Below are positions 11,234 to 23,428 of a DNA stretch of 64,000 nt, in pieces. The DNA is taken from positions 35,583 through 99,582 of the forward strand of contig CAJVPJ010000005.1 in the NCBI GenBank assembly GCA_910592205.1. The letters run 5' to 3'. Both the position numbers and the translations under genes were made by a program. The stretch's first letter is position 1; each line of letters begins with the position of its first letter. The notes beneath the pieces were generated by a model that searched no databases, was not told where the DNA came from, and worked only from the letters and a program-made list of their open reading frames with translations. This DNA comes from Paraglomus occultum (taxonomy: Eukaryota > Glomeromycota > Glomeromycetes > Paraglomerales > Paraglomeraceae).

Positions 11234-12423
11234 TCAAGCTTCGTCGATTTCCTCATCCGCAGCATCCTCGGTCTTTGTTACACCGTTCTTTATCAGATCC
11301 TCAGCATCAAGTCTTAAACGTGCTGCATTGATTTCACGTAGGACATTGCTACGATCTTCCTCTAGTGGCTCTGCCGTGTTTGTCAGCTGTTTGTTGGGGT
11401 ACGGGTTATATCACAAATATACAATAGATTTAATACTGCAGGGATAATGGATGAGAAAAAAATATTGTCTAATATATGCGGTTAGCAGATGCTGATGAAT
11501 GTGATAATACAAGACGTGACATTACTTGTTTTAGATAAGTCACTTCAGTTAAGAGTGATTCAAAGATAGGTCTTGCGACATGCACTGTGAACAAAGAAGA
11601 ACAAACGTTGGTCAATGTTTGGATGAGAGCGAAAGCCATCATCACACAGAATAGGATAAGATAGGAGTAATGAAGCTTTATATGGATGAAATGGGATATA
11701 ATGCAGGTGTGATAAGGATATAATGAAGGTAACATACGCTTTTCAAGCATGCCGTACATATTCCTGTTTGCTGCAGAGATACCGGCAGAAAAGCTGTCAG
11801 GTGCATCTTGAATAAGTGTTGCACATCGGTTAAGATTATCCCAATCCCGTCCATTTCTCTGTGTCTTTATTGTAGATAATGCAGGGGAAGATGTAGACAG
11901 ATTTCAGAATGGGAACAATCACAAGAGCTTGGAAAAATGGATAACAAAGTCCCAAGTATACTGATATGATGAGAGATTGTTTGTATGCATATACTACGCA
12001 TCATCACATGCATGCTACCTTTTCGTCCCCACTCACACCCTACTCACACCCCACTCACACCCCCACTCACACCCTACTCACACCCTACTCACACCTACTC
12101 ACACACCCTACTCACACCCTACTCACACACCCCAACCCATACTACACCCTCTTTTTCGTTTACCTCAAACTCTTTAACAAACTTTCGTATTTCACTTTCA
12201 ATGTTTTCTCTGTGACAGTCGAATATGCTTTCATAAAACTGCTTTGCCCCTACACCAGGGAAACGAAATATCATAGACAGACGAGTCAGTATAAACAGCC
12301 TGACCACGCTACCCCACAATAAAAAGTACCTCATTTTCTCAGAGTCAGCTCCCCACTCACAAAAAGGGAAAGAGAAAAAAAAATCACACCTTGGACTACT
12401 CCTTTCGCATCGTTCTTGGTCAT
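11234..12423 (-). CDS. Unrecognised small acidic helical protein
   Basis: I assembled five exons on the minus strand: 12423-12390, 12249-12164, 11858-11738, 11584-11526 and about 11386-11234, giving about 150 aa. An in-frame TGA lies just upstream of the ATG, so the start is secure. The protein begins MTKNDAKGVVQGAKQFYES, continues with mostly helical, charged sequence (IESEIRKFVKEFE, WDNLNRCATLIQDAP, ARPIFESLLTEVTYLKQ) and ends in an acidic tail DAADEEIDEA. No membrane segment or signal is visible. I do not recognise the family. The helix pattern is faintly like the C-terminal half of Nnf1/PMF1 kinetochore proteins, but that is only a guess. Open frames across four clean splice joins argue that it is a real gene. 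The third intron has two possible readings, one GT-AG and one AT-AC. Confidence 0.6.
12029..12133 (-). repeat. Minisatellite of about 11-bp units, intronic
   Basis: Nine imperfect copies of ACTCACACCCT (plus-strand sense) lie in tandem, with units of 10-13 bp. On the sense strand of the host gene each unit reads GTGTGAGT plus a G-rich linker, so GTGAGT, a strong 5' splice-site core, recurs nine times shortly downstream of the true exon 2 donor at 12163. Confidence 0.9.
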
Positions 12424-13301
12424 TTTGGTTATTCAACTTCTTATCCAGGTGGCGAGCATTATCTGTCTCATCGGTGGTCGCCGCAATATAATGATGCTTT
12501 CCAATCACACCCCATCTCCGCCAATAGGATTTTAACAGGTTTCCAAATTGGTCGTCGCACCTAAACTGTCACGGCCGTAATGCCATTCATCCCAAGAAAA
12601 AGTTGGTGAACTTTATCCACAAAGAATCAACTTATGGTAAACAATATGGTTCAAATATGGCATCAATGCAACAATTGCCACAAACAGATTTGTTCTTTGT
12701 GCAATTTTTTCTTACCACATCATCACTCTCCTGTGTTACCCCGTATACAAAAAGGCAGCGCTGAGAACAAAACTCTTCTCACCGCTTTTATTAGCATATA
12801 ATGCGAAAGGTAAGTAAGGAGTCAGGTTGTTTACAGTCTGTTGTCGTTTTGTTCGCGGGCTATTGTTCCATTGTCGACTTGTTATCAATTTATGAGAAAA
12901 GCACTAGTGAAAGGCTGTATAATAAGGTTAACGGAATATTGACACACCCCCTTTCCAATTTACTTATCGTCCCCACCCCCTCTTTGTTGTGTTTACAGTG
13001 AGACGCCTTCTTTACCCAGAGCTCAGAATCATATATAACGACAAAAAAAAAATATTATCTACTCTCCAACCCCCCGACTCTATACCAAAAGGTGTGTATG
13101 ACGGAAGACACAATATTATGTTTCTGTTTATTTTCTTCTGACACCACCCCAAACTACCTCACTCCCACCCCCACCCCCAACACCCTATCCGAGCCTGATT
13201 GCTCCTTTCAACAACTATCGTAAACTTATTGTCTTAGCTTAATTCGACGTAAGGTTAAACTAACCAGCTGTCTCTCATATGTTATCTTAGAAATCTACAT
13301 A
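12424..13301. other. Divergent intergenic region with pyrimidine-rich tracts
   Basis: This 0.88 kb lies between the start of the minus-strand gene and the HMG gene, so it must hold both promoters. C-rich tracts occur at about 12942-12985 and 13143-13185. An AG acceptor-like site (TATCTTAG, about 13285-13291) just before the HMG start and a good GTAAGT donor at about 12811 could mark a leader intron, but nothing confirms it. Confidence 0.4.
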
Positions 13302-13865
13302 ATGTCCACTTCCACTATGCCAGAACACGTCGAAATCCGACCAGATACGAGCAACCAATCATCCGACTCCCTATCAACTTCAGACTGTTTACGATTTAGT
13401 CAGGTGGTTGAAGAAGTGATAGAAGAAGTCAGACGAGTATATCCGAACATCCACACGACTTTACCATTAAAAGAACTCTTGGATCCCGCAGAAAAGAAAC
13501 GGTCGAAAGGTGTCCCACGTCCCCAGAATTGTTTCATGCTATATCGCAAGGATATAAGAGCACGTTTCACTCGAGAGGGAAACGCATTGTCTGTCGCCGA
13601 GTCGTCTCGGATTGCTGCAGAAAGTTGGAGAAACCTCCCTCAGGAGGAAAAAAACTTCTGGCATGCTCTATACGAGATCGTAAAAATGCAACACGCAATT
13701 AAATACCCAAATTATAAATATCAACCAGTTAGAGGCAAACAGGCGAAAAAGGGGCGCGGCATGATGATTGTCGACGGCATGAAGAGATCCGACAAAGACG
13801 ACAAGTCCGATAAAAGTGGTCAAATGCAATACCAAGGGAAGTTTTCTGCCACTGAGAAGATTTAG
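13302..13865 (+). CDS. MATA_HMG-type HMG-box protein
   Basis: This single-exon gene encodes a 187-aa putative transcription factor. The HMG box spans about residues 73-141: RPQNCFMLYRKDIRARF, then SSRIAAESWRNLPQEEK and a basic, aromatic end YPNYKYQP. The RPxNxFxLYRKD opening and the spacing place it with fungal MATA_HMG proteins (mating-type/sexM-like) rather than HMGB. The N-terminal 70 residues contain a hydrophobic/acidic helix (FSQVVEEVIEEVRRVYPNI) common in this expanded family in Glomeromycotina. The C-terminus is Lys/Asp-rich and probably disordered. No second mating-type gene (homeodomain, RNA helicase or TPT) is adjacent, so a mating-type role is not implied. The chosen ATG is the first in frame. 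Confidence 0.88.
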   Translation: MSTSTMPEHVEIRPDTSNQSSDSLSTSDCLRFSQVVEEVIEEVRRVYPNIHTTLPLKELLDPAEKKRSKGVPRPQNCFMLYRKDIRARFTREGNALSVAESSRIAAESWRNLPQEEKNFWHALYEIVKMQHAIKYPNYKYQPVRGKQAKKGRGMMIVDGMKRSDKDDKSDKSGQMQYQGKFSATEKI

Positions 13866-16800
13866 GGTTCGCGGATAGCCTATGGTAAAATGTGCAATAG
13901 GTCAGTTGTCAGTCATGGTATTGTATTCGTTATTATATAGGGCTTCTTTACCTTGGAATGCGTTAGGCTTGTTTGGGGTATCCAAGAGGGAAGAAGGTTG
14001 CTCGCTCGTTAGTAATCCTATAATCATATGATTATGAAATGAAGCAATCTTTTGTTATTGTTTGTTCTCGTGATGTTTTTTTCCTCCGACCATTTTTGTT
14101 TTTGCATGCATCTCAATCATTGTAATTTTCCCACATCTTTCGTTTCACCCATTGATCTCCTTATTCTTTACTTTCTCGACTTTCTTGTCCCCCATCACAA
14201 GCTTTCCCTCTATCACATGTTACCCTTACGCCATCACTGTTTTGCCATCCCTATTCTCCTCCATCACTCTTTCAATGGCTGAGTAATCCTACAGTGATCT
14301 CATCACACTTTTTCCCATCCCCAAATAAATCTTAGTGACATATACGATAACATTTTTTTTGTCATCTTTTTGCCAAGACTTGTGATCGACGAACACCTAC
14401 CGTTTATTAATTCGGACGTATTCTGTCATGTAGGCGGCGAATGTCTGTGGTACATATTTTAGTACATACTTCTCACGTGGATCTGTTAATAGATTCTCGC
14501 TTATTGAAAATAGTCTGTGATTTTTTTTGTTTTATATTGTCTTTTTCTTTTTTCTTTGTCTTTTTTTTTTTCTCTCACTTTGCTATTGTTTGTTTGTTAC
14601 CTTGTCGTGTCTGGCAAGGAGGGTGGGTGTTTTTTAGTATCAAAAAATTGTATTTACCTTATTCTTTTGATACTAATTCGATGATGAATGAATCGTTAAA
14701 TCCTGTTAAATGCAGGACAAATTACGATACTCTATAGCACTGCGAATCGCTAAGAGCAGTTCCGAGCGAGCTAATAAAAACGGCATATGTTTGTCTTAGT
14801 GTAAAGAGTGACGGTTTTAGCATAAGCGATTGAGAACGACATTTCTCTTGTTTATTAGATAGATTCAATCATAGGGTTTCTTTTTCATATTTTTGAGATA
14901 TGGACTGGAGATTATCTGATCTATATATAACTAAGCAATGCCGTCTGTTCTTCGTGTCTAATAAAATCAGTCTTTCAAAAATCCATTGTAGATAAAAATA
15001 TCCATACAATTTGACATTTCCGAACGCTGCGGAGTTTCGGGGAAAGTCATGATCGATGCCTTTGAACATACCAGAATACAATATCCGATCGATCATCTGG
15101 GTGATGCGAACGTGGCGAACAATCGAATGACAACACACCTGCTAAATAAAGCGGATATGATGCGCAAGCGAGGGGAAAATAAGTAATCGTGTTGTCATCC
15201 GAATCACGTGTAAGGGGTTGCGATCGAGAAACTATCCATTCTTGCGTCGATTAGGAAACTGCATGTGAGGCTTTTTTAACACGGAGAAGTTGGAGGGTGT
15301 AAATCTCTTGGGAACTACCCTATTACGCTCAACGTTTTTCGCATCCTGTTTTTATAAGCAAAGCAGAAGAAAGGGAGGAGCGAGGAGAAGAGCGTGTTCA
15401 TAAGTGATTCGAAACAAATGAATAGCAGTAAAGCATTTTTTGTACGATGCAATGGATCCCCGATACAAGCACCTCATTTGTTTGTACCGATACAATCATT
15501 GTTGGCTATTTGTATAAATGTATTATTCCAATATTAGTCTTCAATGAAAATTTTTACGCTTACTGTTTACAATAAACAAACGATCTGTGTTCGATAACAC
15601 ACTATTGGGAATACATACACAGCCATATATCGGGTTTGCCGTACTATCCGTATTTTGACGGGCATCAGTTACGTTACAATCTACAAAAATGATTTCATCG
15701 TTTCGTTAGATTTCTTTTTTCTACCCATTTTCCGAAATCGCCTCGACAAAGCAACTCCGAATCTTCATTTATCTGTCCCACTTACACGCGTTCGCATGCC
15801 CATACAACACCCCGCATAAACGCCTCCCTTGCAAATCAAAGCGAATTAGACAAACGACAGTAGCTGCGGATATTTGTACTTCAATTGTCATTATACATGT
15901 TCCGAGTAATACCTGGTTTGATATTAATAAGTCAGTACTTACCACGCTTGTCAATAAATTAGACCTCTGCGCGCATATGCCCGAGCCGATGCGCAGACGA
16001 TGACTATTACAAGTTCAATGGCTCTCTCACAAAGTATTCGTCTTTTGTGCATGTTGATCATCATATCAAACCTTCCATTTTTAACTGGATAAGGAAATGC
16101 CCGTTCAATATAGCCGGCGAGTCCATTTTGCTCTTCTCTCCTCATTCCCAATGTTCATTTGCGCAATAAAATCCGCTGCCATAATCTCGTCCCAATGACA
16201 TCTACCGACAACGATTGTTATTACGTGCAAACTCGAGATTGGTCTCTTTGCAATCGGGGTTTGTTGAAAGATCACACAAACGGCCTTTTAGCCTAAAAGC
16301 CTAGCATAATGAGATGCATGATCCGATTGGCATCCTTGTTTCACGCGAAACTTAATGAAGGACACTCATGACGATTTAACGACAGTGTTTGAAATAACCA
16401 CTTTCTCATCCGTAGAGTGAGACATCTCTCGAATACTATTTCCGTCGAGGTTCATGTTTCAAGACATACGTCGTCCGTTACATTTGGCATTGTTTAATAA
16501 TTCATCTTGTAGCACGAAATCTAGTTATCGTTTTGCTTGTCGCAAAGAATGTATTGTCATAAACCTTTATTGTTTCGATATTTGTAACTGGCTTGCCGAT
16601 AGCTATAATACAACATAAAAATCACGTAAGTAATGTTCTCGCAAAAAAGAATGAACGAACAAAGTAGTTATTGTTTTGAGAAGTGGTACCTTATTACAAA
16701 CATGTATATTTTTCTGATGTCGCAAACTCGACACGTTATCCTACTATGGTCTCGGCTTGCTTCCTATTTTCGTGCTTTTTGTTTTGTCAACTATCCTTTT

Positions 16801-19334
16801 GCTTTTCGGATATTTTTTTTCCTCCAATTTGTCTGCTTTGGTCTGGATAACCATCCAATAACTAATTTCCAGTTCGATTAATAGGCTTTGATTGATTTGA
16901 TTTTTTCATTAATGCCGGTATTAACTTCATATCCTCGAGGAAACACTCCGCATGTGTACGTGGACCCCGTTTATGCTGTAACCAGGCGCGCACATTTTCA
17001 ACTTGTTGCGAAAGACTGTGCTTGTCGTCGAAGCTTAAAAACTTCTTGTAGCTTTAACATTCTGTTTGCATAGCCACGGTGAATGAAGCAAAGGTTTGTT
17101 AACGGTGCAGGCAGGAATTCACAAGATATGCTGTTACAACAAGATAAGGAGGGAAAATGGTTAATAGCCGTTGAGATGAGAAACTATATGCCAAACGAAT
17201 GTATAATACAATGTCTTCTCTGCTGACAAACTGAAATTTACCCGTTATTGTAGTGAGGTTATATGCAGTTGTAACGATGAGGATTAATGTATTCATTAAG
17301 AGTTGTGCTCAATGTAGTACTTCGTAGGATTAGTTCAAAGAATGTTTATCAATAGTATGTATGGGTTTCTGGATATAGACGCAAAACAGAGTAGTGTTGA
17401 GAATAAGAAGCAGGGAAATATTGTGTGAACTGTGTTACCTTACTTAGTTATGGTACAATGATATCACGTGCGTTTAGTTGCTAAACAATACGGGCGTCGG
17501 CAAAAATGTATCGCCAGCATGTAAAGCGGTAACTTCTTCACATTCATTCGCCTTGATTGTATATGATGCTTGCTTTTTGCAATTGTATTAATTACGGGGA
17601 GTGATTACATCATTGATTGTATTTGATTACAGTTATTACATCATTGATTGTATTACTGTAACGAGATTGATGTTTTTGTCTGGCAACCGTTAAATCCCAA
17701 TCTTGTGTTTGTATCGGTATGCAGTGCGCCCAGTATACAAATTCGGATGATTGGGCGGATAATATTCTTGTATCCAGATAAGGTAATAAACAAATATACG
17801 CAATTGCGACATGATCGTGTCAGCAGTAAATAAATGTAATGTCACAACAACAATCGGATAATATCAAACAAGTAAAACAATTAAGGATGTGACAACAACG
17901 TAGCGCTGGTATCGCACGCATTTGAACAGCACATGAGTGTTGCATGTTTAAAGCAGTGTAACCCTAGTATCCATTCACTAATTTGCCGTGATTTTGTTTG
18001 GCAATAATAAAATATTTAGTTTAGAGTTTGCGGTCTACAAACACAGTGATAATGTTCAAGCTGGATATGCTCAAAGTAATTAATGGTTGTAGCTACTAGT
18101 CGGTAGCAAAAACTAGAGCATATTGTATAATTACCATTCAAGACATTTTTTTCAATCTGATAAATTCAATTTTATTTTACTGAAAAATAAACAGATGTTA
18201 TTGCAAATAGGTAATATTATGTTTTATTTCCAATGTAGATCATAGCTTCTTGTAAAAGGGAATTCACTAACCTTAATGAACTGATATCTACATAATGGTT
18301 AGGAGAAGTGTCTTTGACTAGCAGTCAACGAGTTTCAAATAAAACCCACCTTTTTTCTGACCGCCAGACAAATATAAACATTACATGTAAAGAATAGCAA
18401 TATAAAATTGTAGTATAAAATTAATAATCTACATCAAACGTACTACGAAGCAAAAACTGTAGTACTATTAGGAGCATTCTAAGAAATAATGATTAAAAAT
18501 AAAAACTGCAAATAATAATACCGATTCACTAGTTTAAGCAATGCCACCACAAGTCTTGAGAAATGTACACATTAATACATTGAAGCTTTTTTTTTGCTTT
18601 GCCTATCTAACTTTACTACTGTCTGCATCAAATACAAAAGTGACCACACATGCTTTCTATTTCTTATTTCTCTGCAAATTTTTTCGAAGTTAACCTTATT
18701 TATATTATCATTAAATTGTAAACACGTGATGGCTAAAAAAAAAAGAAATACTTCACCTTAGTTAACAACTATTCAAAGAGGAATCTTTGAGCCTTAATAT
18801 TAATTAAAAAAAATATATTATGATTTATATTATAATTACATATTATTAGTATAAGCTGGCTTTAGTGGCAAGTAACGAATAGACAAAGGAGATGTTAATA
18901 CGAAACTAGATGACGATTTAATTTCCTTGGCAAAGCCTGTGACTGCGTGTGGCGCTGTTGTGCGGTGTGGTGGCGAACAATTTCAATTGAATTTAGTAAA
19001 GACACCTGCGTTTGACAACTCTAGGATAATCTTTGCCGAATATTTCTGATTTCTTGTTTCCTTAGTTTATCTACAACAATCTTGGTAGCTGCAAATATAA
19101 CACAATATCAATTGAACGACAGCGATTATTCGTGTTTTCGGATCTATCGTTTCCTCTGCACTTTATTTACATCCGTCGCCGGCATATGCAACTTCACACA
19201 CTTATTACCAAAACACGCTAGCAATAGTATAACTTACAATCAACTGTAACATACCACTATCCCTAATTATTACCATTAACTTTCTTTCCGTTCTTGTTCC
19301 GTCTATATATACCTGAATGTTCAAATATTCATAC
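13866..19334. other. Long spacer, no supported gene
   Basis: No frame in these 5.5 kb resembles a protein. 14040-14640 is very T-rich on the plus strand and may include the 3' end of the HMG transcript. Poly-T runs occur at 14350, 14521 and 14562. Open frames of 60-98 codons here (such as 14441-14737 and 16633-16881) are low-complexity or Phe/Cys-rich and look like chance. Confidence 0.5.
17604..17654 (+). repeat. Short direct duplication, about 31-bp period
   Basis: ATTACATCATTGATTGTATT occurs at 17604-17623 and again at 17635-17654, in otherwise empty DNA. Confidence 0.8.
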
Positions 19335-22300
19335 TCATAACTTGAAAACTTCGATACTATAACTTGGTATCTCGATCCCGCCAGTATGCACAAACGCCTT
19401 CCTTGCCAGTTTTTTCTCCCCTTTATTTTTTTGTCTCTTCACGTGTTTTCGATGGAAATCATAGAGATGACCATGTAGCTTTTGTAACAATTGACATTTC
19501 GACAGTTCCGATGATGTATATTCATTAAGTGATGTCAGAAATGGGTGAAGAGAAGGCGAAAGAATTACGGTTGTAAAGTGGGCATCGAGTAGCAATGAGA
19601 GAAATTCGAGGATCTAAAATTGATTATGCGAAAATTAGTACAAGAGTTGTTAAGATGATCCCCAAGCCTGATACCAACTCTTTACATAATTTTCTGGAAA
19701 AAAAAAAATTTTTTTTCAAGATATTTTCCATCACCAAACACAAACCATCCAAAACTTACGTGCTCCAATCTCGGCAAGCTATTTTTCTGCGCCCTTTCCA
19801 CCATACTTTGCTCGTTACTTGCAATCAAAATTCCCCCTTTGGTCTCTTCATTCTTCATCGACATCCCAAACCATTTAACCAAGGTCTTAAATACATCTAC
19901 CATCTCTCTGACCGTCAATTCTTGCAAGCTATATCTCATCAACATTTTGTTCCTTGGTTTACATAACGCGAGGGAGAGGCATCTCTGAAGCAGAAGGTTT
20001 TTGCCGTGATCCTTCTTCGAAGAGGCAATCGCATGCTTGATTAAGCTTATCAATGAACGTTCGGATATATCACGTACGGATAAGACGGTTAAGCGGAGGA
20101 GGTGCTGAATGATAGCAAATTCGATATGAATGATTTTCGGAGGGGAAGGGGATAGATATGCAATTGTTAAATAAAGTTTATTACGCATAAACTCGTACCT
20201 TTCCCATCACTAACTACCATTCCAATTTATATACGTACCCAATTGTTCAGTGCAACAAGCGCCTCAATAATTCCTCCATCGACTGCATTATCGTACAACA
20301 GATTGTGCTCGATCAGATACTTTATTACGCTGGCAGAAAAGAAATCTGATCGCGGTTTTCCTTCAGCGGAACGCGTGAAACACTTGGATAAGGTTGTGAG
20401 GATGAAACGGTGTGAAAGCATCGGTGTCATAGCGGCCTATAGAAAATATTCGAATAAGTCAAAGATTACCTTGTTATCCTCATTTTGCAGTCAATTTTCC
20501 ATGACCAACTCGCATTAAAGCTTACCTTGAATCTATTTTTCGAGACCTTGGCATCCGTCTTCCCTCCATTGTTTCTCATTGTTTCGTCTTCTTCCTCGTC
20601 ACCCTTACCGACGCCACCATTAGCATCGCTATTACTTCTCTTCACACCTCTCTTTTTAACTCCATTGACCTGTACTCTCTCCATCATTTCTTCTTCATAT
20701 ATTTTCATGTCGCGTTCGCTTAATGAATATCTTATTTGAAATGTCTGTTTTGCTTCGCGTGTTTTAGTATCAACATACTCCATAAAATATTTTGTGAATT
20801 CATCGGGATTAAGTGAAGATAACATATTATTGAGGGTATGAGATTCAAGATTTTCAAGTTGAGTGAGAGTCGTCTTGTAATTTTGGAGAATTGTCTGAGA
20901 GAAATCTGGTGGCGTCTTTGGTGTATTGACGTTAGAGGGGGAGGAATAGAGGAGGAATCGTTTGTGATGGAAAATGGAATCCGGAAAAATGGGAAGAGCA
21001 ATAAGAAAAATGTCAGTATTAAATCTGTCTATAACTCATGTTATATTTTATCACCCATTTTGCATATAGTCATTTTGTTAATGCCTTAATTATCCACTTC
21101 CAACACATGCCTGACAATCTCACTCGTTCTCCCATGCCCCCCCAATTTCCACCGTAATTCTACATACACAGTCCAAATGTCCAACAGCATCAAATCCACT
21201 CCTCGTGAATCCTTGTCCGCCAGAAATTCTATCATTGGGATCTATGCCAAAGTACTTCACCATGTACTTCATACGATCAACGGCATGTAGCATAGTCATC
21301 TTCTCGCTAACGTATTGACAGCTATGTATGGTTATGTTCATAAGCTCGGAGTTGGGTGTTGATCTCTGTGTTGCCAAGATCAGATGGGAAGATTCGAGAG
21401 GTGTGGATAATAGCTAGGAACAATTGGGATAAAATATGATAAGCCACGAAGACGTCAGCGTATGTCATATCGAATTAGAATTGCAGTATATTAACTTTTT
21501 TATGCAGAGATGGTTACCTGATAGGCTAGTGTTTCACTTGCCAGCACATGTTTTATGCGTTCGGATACTCCAACTATATGTTCTGTCTGTAAAGTAAAGT
21601 ATATTCCATCCCATATGGTTAACACATGTTCGACTAAGAATTTCTCGATAGAAACATAAAAATTAAATTAAATTCCATAACGTAACATTTTACCAATGCG
21701 AGAACGCTAATCTATTCACTTACCATCGGTATCGTTAACTTTCCTCGCACCTAGTAAAGCCCAGTACGAATATCCCAAGGGCCTTATCGATATCATATCT
21801 CGTGCTTGTTTTTCGAGTAGCGACTTTTTTTGGGTTGTTTGATGATTTGCAAGAGAAAACGGTAAAAATCCTCCTAGTGGGAGTACAATTGCTCCCGATG
21901 CTTTATCAATATACGGAGTGGCATTCTTACCCGGATAGCAGTGTATTCTGTAGATTTTCCATACACCTGCTTGATCTGATGGTGATGTTTATTAAAGAAT
22001 CGATTTAATCGCTCGTATTATGAATAAATTTCGCGATAATTTTTGCTTACCTATAACACTCAATTGGCCCAAGGAAGGGTGAAATCCGCAAGATATAAAG
22101 TTTGCTTCATCCTGTCAAAAACAATAATAGTTCTGACCCTTCAGTGTAAACGTCATTATTTATGATCCATCCTCTCATTCACGTGCAATTTTATCTCCCA
22201 CGTTATATTGTCCAACCCATACTAACCTCGACCTGTAAACTCGCCCATAGGTCAACAGCGCCTTTCTTACAACGTATGTGATAAAAATCCAACCAACCAA

Positions 22301-23428
22301 CTGAATGTGAATTATCACCAAGTTTGCTACTGCTGAGCGTAAGGAGAATTACATCTTTGGAAGAGAACGATGACGATAAAAAGGATGATTTGGGAGAGAA
22401 CAACGTACACCAACGGACCGTTTGGGATCTTGTATTAAGAGAAAGAGAAGAATGTATTGAACATGAAAGAGTTATATACGGTGTACTTCAAAATATATAG
22501 TTGCATCAAAAGTTTAAGGTAATATAATAGCCCATATTCAAAAAATACCTTGGCGGGTTGTATTCATCTCTGATGCGCGTCAGATCATTTGTGATTAATG
22601 AAATACCACCGTCTCCATTTATCAACAGTAAGTCATACGGTCGAGTGGGAGATATCTCCACACTAAATATCGGAAAATCAAACTACAGATAACTGTATTA
22701 GGTTTACATTCACAAACAACACTGCCGCAAATACCCATTGTATATTAATTGTAACCGTCATCACGCTTTATCGCCTCGAAACTAACCTTCTTTATATTTC
22801 CCTCAGGCATCGTTGCATTCATCGATTCATTTTCTTCCTTTTGGATCTCAGTGTCCGTACACGACCATATACCTACACGTCCATTGCATGTATCTTCAAC
22901 AATAGCATAGAAATTACGAGCCGATAATGGTAGTTCTAGACATTTGACGGGACTACAAAGTCGTAGGTCAGATGAAATTTGTATAGATCGAAGACGTTTT
23001 ACTGTTCGGGATCGATTGGGCTAAAGGTACGGAGAAAGGGACGAAGAAAAGGAAAAACACCGCGTGTCGAGAATACGATAGATAAAACTAAAAGTTAGTT
23101 CGAGACTTGGTAGTTGAGATACAACAATTTGATCACATCGAAACAGGATTTGAACCAGTTTATTTAAATAACTCACCGAGTCCAAACCTATAAAATACAC
23201 ACGAATTTCACGCTCTTCTGTCACCACCACATTATCTCCAAGAATTAAATTTCCACTTGTACTTCCAGACGCAACGCTTTCTTCTTCTTCCATTGTCATT
23301 TGTTCTATCACATTCTCATTCGCATTCACACATAAACTTATTGAAGGTTGGCTGCTCCATCGTTCAACAGCTTTGACGTATTCTATTACCTCATGCGAGG
23401 AAAGAATTGTTACCGCTCCGGGTTTCAT
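19335..23428 (-). CDS. NOL11/UTP8-like nucleolar protein
   Basis: NOL11/Utp8 is a component of the UTP-A (t-UTP) complex that supports pre-rRNA transcription and early 18S processing. The gene is read on the minus strand from ATG 23428 to TGA 19335 in many exons. The N-terminal part looks like a beta-propeller: LELPLSARNFYAIVEDTCNG followed by RVGIWSC, then FPIFSVEISPTRPYDLLLI and HSVGWLDFYHIRC. The C-terminal part is helical. The last exon, 19610-19335, gives the clearest match: LLLDAHFTTVIL corresponds to LLLDANFTVVVM in human NOL11, and the end PSYSIEVFKL to the human ending YSIEVLELF. The exon before it ends at 19760 with a GTAAGT donor. The middle exons between about 20200 and 22400 were not all resolved by me. 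No disruption was noticed. Confidence 0.82.

Noticed and set aside
12801-13301. MRK mini-exon with GTAAGT donor as first coding exon of the HMG gene
   Set aside because: Joining it to the acceptor at 13291 meets an in-frame TAA before the HMG start; at most it is a leader intron or upstream frame.
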